This document shows, in pieces, positions 1 to 5,001 of a stretch of 12,737 nucleotides of DNA. The stretch comes from JANWHZ01 sp964527385 (lineage in GTDB: Bacteria > Patescibacteriota > Saccharimonadia > Saccharimonadales > UBA4665): NCBI GenBank assembly GCA_964527385.1, contig CAZGPZ010000027.1:1-12737 (forward strand), given 5' to 3'. The notes below the pieces were generated by a model. It saw only the letters and a list, made by a program, of their open reading frames with translations. It did not search any database and had not been told where the DNA came from. The translations under genes were made by a program, and so were the position numbers. How positions within the stretch are numbered: the stretch's first letter is position 1; every line of letters starts with the position of its first letter.

Positions 1-300
1 TTCGATGTAGGCGCCTTCGTCAAGCATTTTCTCTGCTTGGTCCAGGGTAATGAAGTGGTACTCGCGGCCATCTTCCTCCATGACGCCGTTGTTCGCCCGC
101 GGCGCGCGCGTGGTATGCGATATGATCAGGTGATAGCCGTTGTCTTTGAGCAGCTCGTGGATTATCGTGTCCTTGCCTGCGCCGGATATGCCGGTGAAGA
201 ACAGCTTGGGCGTGGCACGGACGAGCGAGATCGTCGCAGCCGAAGGCTTGTAAGCGGCAAGCTTGCCAGCCAGCCGGTCGAGTTGGTCAGTATTTTCCAT
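1..300 (-). CDS. gmk: Guanylate kinase, 5' part only (runs off window start)
   Basis: This is the first 100 codons of a guanylate kinase-like protein, which would phosphorylate GMP to GDP in the cytoplasm. Visible are a nucleotide-binding P-loop at residues 37-45 (GISGAGKDT) and the GMP-binding segment SHTTRAPR followed by DGREYHFI, typical of the guanylate kinase fold. A polar stretch of about 30 residues precedes the P-loop, longer than in enterobacterial Gmk. The residue after the P-loop lysine is Asp followed by Thr, a GKxT pattern rather than the usual GKS/GKT. The ATG at 300 was chosen because a perfect TATACT lies 6 nt upstream with no Shine-Dalgarno sequence, implying a leaderless or nearly leaderless mRNA. 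The C-terminal half lies outside the window, so other nucleoside monophosphate kinases of this fold cannot be fully excluded. Confidence 0.78.
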   Translation of the reverse strand, partial: MENTDQLDRLAGKLAAYKPSAATISLVRATPKLFFTGISGAGKDTIIHELLKDNGYHLIISHTTRAPRANNGVMEEDGREYHFITLDQAEKMLDEGAYIE

Positions 301-306
301 GGGGAA

Positions 307-312
307 AGTATA
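307..312 (-). promoter_or_regulatory. -10 box of gmk (TATACT)
   Basis: On the minus strand TATACT ends 6 nt before the gmk ATG. A transcript would begin at or next to the start codon. No convincing -35 hexamer was found. Confidence 0.6.
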
Positions 313-347
313 CAACAAGACAGCGTTCGGCGCGAACCAGTGTGTGG

Positions 348-1025
348 TTAAACCAAACGGGGCGTGAACGTAATGTAGTGTCCCTGCGTCGGCTCCTGTT
401 CCCGCTCGCGGGCGCGGATTTCGGTAGGATCACCGAGGTACAACGTTCTCGCCTTTTCAATGTCAAAACCACCGACGACCAGTAACATGAACGCCAGGAT
501 GGCAAGCTCAGCGCCACCTTGGGCGATACTCCGGTCTCCAAACGCCAGCGAAAGTAATTCCGATACCGCGGCAATTGCCGCTATTCCGTTCCCGGTTTGC
601 AGGAGCACTCTCGCCCGCTCCAAGTATTCGTTCTGCTTCTCGGCCGTTAGGCTGGTAACCCCATCTAGTTCATCGCGGTCATGGCTGGACTCATGTTGTA
701 GGACGTGATCGAGCGGCGCCCCTTCCGGGCGCAATCCCTTCGTGACCAGGACATGTTGCGTACGTGTTGCATGGTCATAGTAGCCAAGCAAGGTTTGGCC
801 GAGCGCCTCGTACAACTTCGCTTCGTCGGCTATTGGCACATCGACATGGATTTTGGCTTCCCGGATCTCATCGTCAGAGTACCCGCGTCCCCGCAGGTAC
901 GCGACGTAATCACTATAGGTAAAATCAATCTCTTGCATGACCGAGCCGACACCAATGCCAAATGTCACGATCGGGATTGGCTGGCCGTCTTCGGGAAGCG
1001 GGGCAAGCCCTGTATATTCCGCCAT
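348..1025 (-). CDS. Predicted HExxH zinc metallopeptidase of unknown family
   Basis: This 225-residue protein is not recognised as a named family, but it carries HESSH at residues 111-115, matching the HExxH zinc-binding and catalytic motif. Near the C-terminus is DPTEIRARERE (199-209). In several gluzincin-type peptidases a helix with a P-x-E-x-x-A pattern supplies the third zinc ligand, so Glu202 is a good candidate. Between the motifs lies a hydrophobic helix-like stretch (about 172-187), possibly membrane-associated. No signal peptide is visible. The ATG at 1025 is preferred over the longer TTG reading from 1085, because a consensus TATAAT ends 9 nt upstream of it, inside the longer reading. 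It is read away from the HAD gene and towards gmk, 47 bp downstream, which has its own -10 box. Peptidase function is inferred from the motifs; the substrate is unknown. Confidence 0.72.
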   Translation of the reverse strand: MAEYTGLAPLPEDGQPIPIVTFGIGVGSVMQEIDFTYSDYVAYLRGRGYSDDEIREAKIHVDVPIADEAKLYEALGQTLLGYYDHATRTQHVLVTKGLRPEGAPLDHVLQHESSHDRDELDGVTSLTAEKQNEYLERARVLLQTGNGIAAIAAVSELLSLAFGDRSIAQGGAELAILAFMLLVVGGFDIEKARTLYLGDPTEIRAREREQEPTQGHYITFTPRLV

Positions 1026-1034
1026 AGTGCGGCT

Positions 1035-1040
1035 ATTATA
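1035..1040 (-). promoter_or_regulatory. -10 box of the metallopeptidase gene (TATAAT)
   Basis: A perfect TATAAT on the minus strand ends 9 nt before the ATG at 1025. It decides the start, because transcripts from it cannot contain the alternative TTG at 1085. Confidence 0.6.
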
Positions 1041-1122
1041 CACGACGTGTTTGGCTCGGACATTTTCATCCTGCAAATAGTGCAACCGCCGTATCCATCC
1101 AATTTGTTATAACGGTTAGCGA

Positions 1123-1151
1123 TTGCATTGGCACTAGCTTTATGGTATATT
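1123..1151 (+). promoter_or_regulatory. Candidate promoter of the HAD gene
   Basis: TTGCAT (1123-1128) and TATATT (1146-1151) are separated by 17 bp. The -10 is good and the -35 weak. The predicted leader is about 50 nt and would contain the palindrome at 1163-1181. Confidence 0.35.
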
Positions 1152-1162
1152 TGCCATCCGGT

Positions 1163-1181
1163 GCGCAAATAATATTTGCGC
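1163..1181. repeat. Perfect 8-bp inverted repeat upstream of the HAD gene
   Basis: GCGCAAAT (1163-1170) and ATTTGCGC (1174-1181) flank the 3-bp spacer AAT. The site lies 24 bp before the HAD start codon and is not followed by a T-tract, so an operator or a leader hairpin is likelier than a terminator. Confidence 0.6.
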
Positions 1182-1205
1182 TAACCCCTTGGCAGAAGAG
1201 ACTCA

Positions 1206-1949
1206 ATGAACAAAATAACTTTCGCCGTTTCCGGCCTCATCTGGGACCTTGATGGCACACTGATGGACAGCGTGCAGTTGAAAGAGGTAGTGCTGAACGG
1301 CGTGCTGAATCGCCGCGGGCTGCCGACGCCTACGCACCAACAATACCTCAACACTAGCGGTGGGCGGATGCTTGAGACCATCCAAAACCTTACTGGACTG
1401 ACTGGCTCCTTATTGCAAGATGTATATGATGAATTTATCGGCAGCGAAGAGCACTACTATGAACAGCCAGAATCGCTCTTCTTCACCGATGCGCTGCTGC
1501 TTATGAGGCGCGCCCGGCGGGCAGGATTGACGCAGATTTTAATCAGCAACCGGCCGCACTATAACGACGCCCGCCTGGGCAGCCCGCGCAACCTCGCGAA
1601 CCGACTGCCGCTGGCTGGCTACATGGACGCTGTGGTATGCGGCGACGACCACGACTACTACAAGCCGGACCCGCGCGTTCTGGAGCGTGTCGAGGCCGGG
1701 CTAGGGCTTGTCAGGTCCGAACTTTTGGTCGTCGGCGACCAACACGTCGACATCGCGCTGGCGTGCAACCTTGGGGCGCAGGCTGTGGTAGTGTCCAGGA
1801 ATGGTGAAACATTGGATCATTTGGATGAGCTGCCCGCCGGCTGGGAATCGACCGTGCAGATCGTCACGAGCTTCAAAGACGTTGTTTTAGAGAAGAGTAC
1901 AAGCCGACTCGATGCCGCCTTGCTTGCTACGGCGCCGCTGGTAGCGTAG
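1206..1949 (+). CDS. HAD-superfamily hydrolase (phosphoglycolate phosphatase-like)
   Basis: This is a 247-residue soluble HAD phosphohydrolase. All four HAD motifs are present: motif I DLDGTLMDS with nucleophile Asp14 and acid/base Asp16; motif II Ser114 in LISNRP; motif III Lys153 in YYKPDP; motif IV GDQHVD with Asp178 and Asp182 for Mg2+. The roughly 80 residues between motifs I and II form a helical cap, as in the PGP/beta-phosphoglucomutase-like subgroup. The substrate cannot be told from sequence. The ATG at 1206 follows a purine-rich AGAAGAG that may act as a weak ribosome-binding site; unlike many neighbours there is no -10 box close to the start. About 30 C-terminal residues past the core look low in conservation. 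bcp follows after 33 bp with its own -10 box. Confidence 0.85.
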   Translation: MNKITFAVSGLIWDLDGTLMDSVQLKEVVLNGVLNRRGLPTPTHQQYLNTSGGRMLETIQNLTGLTGSLLQDVYDEFIGSEEHYYEQPESLFFTDALLLMRRARRAGLTQILISNRPHYNDARLGSPRNLANRLPLAGYMDAVVCGDDHDYYKPDPRVLERVEAGLGLVRSELLVVGDQHVDIALACNLGAQAVVVSRNGETLDHLDELPAGWESTVQIVTSFKDVVLEKSTSRLDAALLATAPLVA

Positions 1950-1951
1950 AA

Positions 1952-1964
1952 CCGCCTGCGGCGG
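1952..1964. other. Short GC-rich hairpin between the HAD gene and bcp
   Basis: CCGCC-TGC-GGCGG lies just after the HAD stop codon. There is no T-tract behind it, so it is at best a weak terminator or 3'-end stabiliser. Confidence 0.3.
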
Positions 1965-1969
1965 GCGCG

Positions 1970-1975
1970 TATACT
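1970..1975 (+). promoter_or_regulatory. -10 box of bcp (TATACT)
   Basis: TATACT ends 7 nt before the bcp ATG at 1983. The intervening bases AGCCCTC contain no Shine-Dalgarno sequence, so initiation is probably leaderless. Confidence 0.6.
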
Positions 1976-1982
1976 AGCCCTC

Positions 1983-2447
1983 ATGGGACCAGCGCCAGAT
2001 TTCTCACTGCCGGACCAAGACGGCGCCATACACGCGCTTGCCGATTATGCTGGCAAGTGGCTGGTGCTGTACTTTTATCCTAAAGATGACACGCCGGGCT
2101 GCACCACCGAAGCATGCAGCTTCCGCGACGAACGGGAAGCCATTGCCCAGCTCGGCAATGCCGAGGTGGTCGGTGTTAGCAAGGACTCAGTGCGGTCGCA
2201 TAAGAAATTCCTCGACAAATACGGCTTGAACTTCACCCTCTTGAGCGATCCCGAGCACAAAGTCATCGAAGCCTACGGCAGCTGGCAGCCGAAGAAATTC
2301 ATGGGCCGTGAATACATCGGCACCATGCGCAATACATTTATCATCAATCCTGAAGGCATGATCGCCAAAGAATATATCGGCGTCGACCCCAAAACCCATG
2401 CCGCCCAAATAATTGCCGACCTAAAGAAGTTTCAAACAAAACGGTAG
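1983..2447 (+). CDS. bcp: Thioredoxin-dependent peroxiredoxin, Bcp/PrxQ type
   Basis: A 154-residue cytoplasmic thiol peroxidase that would reduce H2O2 and organic hydroperoxides using thioredoxin-like donors. The active-site segment KDDTPGCTTEACSFRD contains peroxidatic Cys40 and, five residues on, resolving Cys45. This is the Cys-x4-Cys arrangement of atypical two-cysteine Bcp/PrxQ enzymes. The catalytic Thr/Pro/Cys triad (Thr37, Pro38, Cys40) is intact, and the GREYIGTMRNTFIINPEG segment is also typical. Length matches the family (about 150-156 residues). It faces lepA convergently across the repeat-rich region 2448-2690. Confidence 0.93.
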   Translation: MGPAPDFSLPDQDGAIHALADYAGKWLVLYFYPKDDTPGCTTEACSFRDEREAIAQLGNAEVVGVSKDSVRSHKKFLDKYGLNFTLLSDPEHKVIEAYGSWQPKKFMGREYIGTMRNTFIINPEGMIAKEYIGVDPKTHAAQIIADLKKFQTKR

Positions 2448-2516
2448 CAACATCGTAATTCGCTACTCCTGATCCAATCTGAAATCCAGTAAAACGAAAG
2501 CTGTAGCTTGCCTTGG

Positions 2517-2546
2517 CCTGGATTCCCGCCTACGCGGGAATGACGG
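2517..2546. repeat. REP-like half-unit hairpin downstream of lepA
   Basis: ATTCCCGC (2522-2529), loop CTAC, GCGGGAAT (2534-2541), flanked by CCTGG and GACGG. The outer bases TGGATTCCCG and CGGGAATGACGG match the right half of the palindrome at 4274-4343 inside lepA, so both belong to one repeat family. It starts 7-8 nt beyond the outer TAA (2553-2555) of the duplicated lepA tail. It may help end transcription between the convergent genes but has no T-tract. Confidence 0.75.
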
Positions 2547-2565
2547 ACCGTGTTAGTCACGCTTT

Positions 2566-2612
2566 AGCATCACCGTGAAGGCTTCGGCGGGGATTTCTAC
2601 TTTGCCGAACAT
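2566..2612 (-). repeat. Outer copy of the 47-bp lepA 3'-end direct repeat
   Basis: This is identical, base for base, to 2704-2750. Read on the minus strand it encodes MFGKVEIPAEAFTVM plus the first base of the next codon, followed by codons CTA AAG CGT GAC TAA (Leu-Lys-Arg-Asp-stop, ending at 2553). It is therefore an orphan copy of the LepA C-terminus, probably the original gene end now separated from the gene. Confidence 0.92.
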
Positions 2613-2619
2613 ATCGTGC

Positions 2620-2644
2620 ATGAGAGGGGAATATCCCCTCTCAT
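2620..2644. repeat. Perfect 11-bp inverted repeat A in the lepA-tail element
   Basis: ATGAGAGGGGA (2620-2630), loop ATA, TCCCCTCTCAT (2634-2644). It lies next to the outer 47-bp repeat. No T-run follows on either strand, so a recombinase-binding or cruciform role is as likely as termination. Confidence 0.85.
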
Positions 2645-2648
2645 CGCG

Positions 2649-2675
2649 CCGAGCAAATGAAATACATTTGCTCGG
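2649..2675. repeat. Perfect 11-bp inverted repeat B in the lepA-tail element
   Basis: CCGAGCAAATG (2649-2659), loop AAATA, CATTTGCTCGG (2665-2675). It lies four bases from inverted repeat A and 15 bases beyond the lepA stop codon. It could form a stable RNA hairpin behind lepA. Confidence 0.85.
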
Positions 2676-2690
2676 GCTCTCTCCCCTGGC

Positions 2691-4544
2691 TCAATCTCTT
2701 TTCAGCATCACCGTGAAGGCTTCGGCGGGGATTTCTACTTTGCCGAACATCTTCATGCGTTTTTTGCCTTTGGCTTGCTTGGCGAGGAGTTTCTTTTTGC
2801 GTGAAACGTCGCCACCGTATAAGTAGCCAGTGACATCCTTGCGGTAGGCGCTTAGGTCTTCGCGAGCGATGAATTTGCCGCCGATGGCCGCTTGCAGGGA
2901 AACTTGGAAATTTTGGCGGGGGATAACTTCTTTTAACTTCTCGACCGTTTCGCGGCCGAGGCTTTGTGCCTCGGAGCGATGCACCATGATACTTAGCGCG
3001 TTAACTATTTCGCCAGCGACATAGAAATCGAGGCGCACTAAATCTTCAGCGCGATAATCGTCCAGCTCATAATTGAATGACCCATAGCCGCTGGTAATAC
3101 TTTTCAACCGGTCATAAAAATCCGTCAATAAATTAGCGAGCGGCGCCTCGAACATCACGACCGCCTGTGTATCGACATAACTGACATTTTTGTGCACGCC
3201 CCGCGTGCTAACGATCAATTGGATGACCCCGCCGATATAATCTTGCGGCACGACAATTTCGCCCTTGATCCACGGCTCGCGAATCTCCTTGATTTGCGCT
3301 GGGTCGGGCAAATCAGCGGCTGACTTGATATCCAGTTCCTCGCCATTGGTCATCGTGACTTGGTAGTCGGTCGATGGGTTAGTCACGACCAGGCTGAGAT
3401 TGTACTCGCGCTCAAGCCGTTCGCGTACGATGTCCATGTGCAGAAGGCCCAGGAAGCCGATGCGCATGCCGAAGCCGAGCACGGGTGAGTTTTCCGGCGC
3501 AAAATGCAGCGCCGAATCGCTAAGCGACAATTTTTCGACGGCTTCTTTTAGCTCCTGGTAAAACTCGTTGCTTTCCGGGAAAAAGCCGGCATAGACAAAC
3601 GGTTTGACATCCTGGTAGCCGGGCAGCGGGCCGGCTGCCGGGTTCCTGGTGAGCGTCACCGTGTCGCCGACTTTTGCCTCGCGCGTGCTTTTGAGGTTGG
3701 TGACGATATAGCCGATTTCGCCGGCAGCCAGCTCTTTGCCCGCTAGAAGGTTTGGCTTCAGCACGCCGACTTCCAGCGCGATGCCGTTCGCGCCTGTCGC
3801 CAGCATCATGATCTGTTCGTTTTTCTTGATCGTCCCGTCAAAAACACGGATATAGAGGATCACGCCGCGATAATCGTCGTAATAGCTGTCAAAGATCAAG
3901 GCCCGCACCGCGTCTTGGCTTGATGATTTCGGCGCGGGTACGTCACGGACAATCCGCTCTAGCACCGCGTCGACGCCCTGTCCTGTTTTGGCTGAAATCT
4001 GAAGGATGTCTTCCGGCTTGCAACCCAACAGGTTCACGATCTCCGCGGTTGTCTTGTCGATATCCGCCGCTGGCAGGTCGATTTTGTTCAATACCGGAAT
4101 AATAGCCAGGCCGGCGCCAATTGCCAGGTACAAGTTCGACAAAGTCTGCGCCTGCATGCCTTGGGTCGCGTCCACCACCAGCAGGGCGCCTTCGCATGCT
4201 TCCAGGCTGCGCGACACTTCGTAGCTAAAGTCTACGTGCCCGGGTGTGTCGATCAGGTTCAATTCGTATGTCACGTCATCCTCGGGCTTGACCCGGGGAT
4301 CCAGGCTTTGATTACTGGATTCCCGATCAAGCCGGGAATGACGGGGACGGTATTCCATTCTAACTGGCGCGAGTTTGATAGTAATTCCCTTTTCGCGCTC
4401 TAAGTCCATCTTGTCCAGGATCTGCGCCCGCATGTCGCGCTTTTCCACGGTGCCAGTCAGCTCCAACAAACGGTCGGCCAGCGTCGATTTCCCGTGGTCG
4501 ATATGGGCAATAATGCAGAAATTGCGGATGCGGCTTTGATCCAT
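2691..4544 (-). CDS. lepA: Elongation factor 4 (LepA), ribosomal back-translocation GTPase
   Basis: A 617-residue translational GTPase that acts on stalled or mis-translocated ribosomes. GTPase motifs are intact: G1 AHIDHGKS (13-20), G3 DTPGH (99-103), G4 NKID (153-156), G5 SAK (184-186). The EF-G-like domains follow, then the LepA-specific tail with GGDVSRKKKLLAKQAKGKKRMK. The start is set at the ATG giving MDQSRIRNF rather than the ATG 12 nt upstream, because TATAAT ends 10 nt before it and overlaps the upstream ATG. Two oddities: residues 66-91 are an in-frame palindromic repeat absent from ordinary LepA, explaining a length above the usual 600; and the last codons come from one of two alternative 3' ends, with CTG AAA AGA GAT TGA in use. 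It is preceded on the same strand by a membrane-protein gene. Confidence 0.96.
   Translation of the reverse strand: MDQSRIRNFCIIAHIDHGKSTLADRLLELTGTVEKRDMRAQILDKMDLEREKGITIKLAPVRMEYRPRHSRLDRESSNQSLDPRVKPEDDVTYELNLIDTPGHVDFSYEVSRSLEACEGALLVVDATQGMQAQTLSNLYLAIGAGLAIIPVLNKIDLPAADIDKTTAEIVNLLGCKPEDILQISAKTGQGVDAVLERIVRDVPAPKSSSQDAVRALIFDSYYDDYRGVILYIRVFDGTIKKNEQIMMLATGANGIALEVGVLKPNLLAGKELAAGEIGYIVTNLKSTREAKVGDTVTLTRNPAAGPLPGYQDVKPFVYAGFFPESNEFYQELKEAVEKLSLSDSALHFAPENSPVLGFGMRIGFLGLLHMDIVRERLEREYNLSLVVTNPSTDYQVTMTNGEELDIKSAADLPDPAQIKEIREPWIKGEIVVPQDYIGGVIQLIVSTRGVHKNVSYVDTQAVVMFEAPLANLLTDFYDRLKSITSGYGSFNYELDDYRAEDLVRLDFYVAGEIVNALSIMVHRSEAQSLGRETVEKLKEVIPRQNFQVSLQAAIGGKFIAREDLSAYRKDVTGYLYGGDVSRKKKLLAKQAKGKKRMKMFGKVEIPAEAFTVMLKRD
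2704..2750 (-). repeat. Inner copy of the 47-bp lepA 3'-end direct repeat (in use)
   Basis: Perfect match to 2566-2612. This copy is continuous with the lepA reading frame and is followed by CTG AAA AGA GAT TGA. Each of those codons is synonymous with, but different from, the codon after the outer copy. Confidence 0.92.
4274..4343. repeat. 70-bp REP-like palindromic element inserted in frame in lepA
   Basis: The segment runs from CGTCAT (4274-4279) to ATGACG (4338-4343). Its two halves are imperfect reverse complements (GTCATCCTCGGGCTTGACCC against GTCATTCCCGGCTTGATC), and each half can also form its own hairpin. Translated in the lepA frame it gives about RHSRLDRES and LDPRVKPEDDV. Such peptides are typical translations of dispersed REP-type repeats. 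It sits between the beta-strand VRMEY and TYELNLIDTPGH, where LepA proteins normally have a short hairpin loop. Confidence 0.85.
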
Positions 4545-4554
4545 ACAGGGATAC

Positions 4555-4560
4555 ATTATA
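4555..4560 (-). promoter_or_regulatory. -10 box of lepA (TATAAT)
   Basis: A perfect TATAAT on the minus strand ends 10 nt before the chosen ATG. Its last two bases overlap the alternative upstream ATG at 4556, which would then not be transcribed. The -35 region is weak. Confidence 0.65.
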
Positions 4561-4590
4561 CCGTTACGGACCAGATAATAACAGGGGTGA

Positions 4591-4974
4591 CTATTTGAGA
4601 TATTTGCGAAGCAATTGTTTTCTCAGGAAAAGCCCCGCCGACACCGCGCAGGCCACAAGCAGCGACATCGCGATGCCAAGCCCGGAAACTTGGCAAAGCC
4701 CGTACACGAGCCACGCGACAAGCGCGAACATATACCACTGGTAGAAGATAGCCCGCCGGCTGCCTGCCGGTGCCAGCCCAAGCGCCAATGTCAGGATGAT
4801 ATCTACCACAAGAAACCCAACATACGCGAAAATGACCAATCCCATGGCCAATACTTGCACGCTCATGCCGAGCGTGCCGGCGAAAAGCAGCCCTAGCCCG
4901 GTGCTGACCATCAAAGGAATGAGCAAAATGTCCAAAACAATGTGACCGATGACGCTAGCCGTCCGTGCTTGCAT
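4591..4974 (-). CDS. Four-helix integral membrane protein of unknown function
   Basis: A 127-residue, very hydrophobic protein. Four likely transmembrane helices lie at about residues 10-33, 41-66, 77-95 and 98-117, and the C-terminus is basic (RKQLLRKYLK), suggesting a cytoplasmic end. I do not recognise the family and see no catalytic motif. A GTG two codons upstream (4980) is also in frame, but the ATG at 4974 is preferred because overlapping TATGCT boxes end just before it. It lies 27 bp after murJ and 46 bp before lepA on the same strand, so it may also be read through from murJ. Confidence 0.75.
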   Translation of the reverse strand: MQARTASVIGHIVLDILLIPLMVSTGLGLLFAGTLGMSVQVLAMGLVIFAYVGFLVVDIILTLALGLAPAGSRRAIFYQWYMFALVAWLVYGLCQVSGLGIAMSLLVACAVSAGLFLRKQLLRKYLK

Positions 4975-4980
4975 AGTCAC

Positions 4981-4991
4981 AGCATAGCATA
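4981..4991 (-). promoter_or_regulatory. Tandem -10-like boxes (TATGCT) before the membrane-protein gene
   Basis: On the minus strand TATGCT occurs twice, sharing one base, with the nearer copy 6 nt before the ATG at 4974. The match to TATAAT is moderate. Confidence 0.4.
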
Positions 4992-5001
4992 GGCGTGACG
5001 C

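Larger units (their letters stand above)
2613..2703. mobile_element. 91-bp spacer of a putative mini-integrated element at the lepA 3' end
   Basis: The segment lies between the two 47-bp direct repeats; the element unit (one repeat plus spacer) is 138 bp. It contains the five-codon lepA tail now in use, with stop TGA at 2691-2693, and two perfect 11-bp inverted repeats. It encodes no recombinase. The arrangement matches integration by recombination within a gene's 3' end, where the incoming element supplies a replacement tail. It could be a deletion remnant or a minimal non-autonomous element. The repeat structure is directly visible; calling it mobile is inference. Confidence 0.55.

Noticed and set aside
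1026..1085. Longer reading of the metallopeptidase from a TTG at 1085
   Set aside because: A consensus TATAAT at 1035-1040 lies within the extension and directs transcription to start near the ATG at 1025; the extension also reads like non-conserved sequence.
1952..1964. Intrinsic terminator after the HAD gene
   Set aside because: The hairpin has only five base pairs and no T-tract; kept only as a low-confidence hairpin.
4161..4403. Plus-strand open frame with GLDPGIQ and IKPGMTG, opposite lepA
   Set aside because: It is the antisense translation of lepA and its palindromic repeat; such peptides are a common artefact of REP-like sequences.
4545..4556. Four-residue longer LepA start (ATG at 4556)
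   Set aside because: That ATG overlaps the TATAAT -10 box, so it would not be on the transcript; LepA homologues begin close to the downstream MDQSRIRNF.
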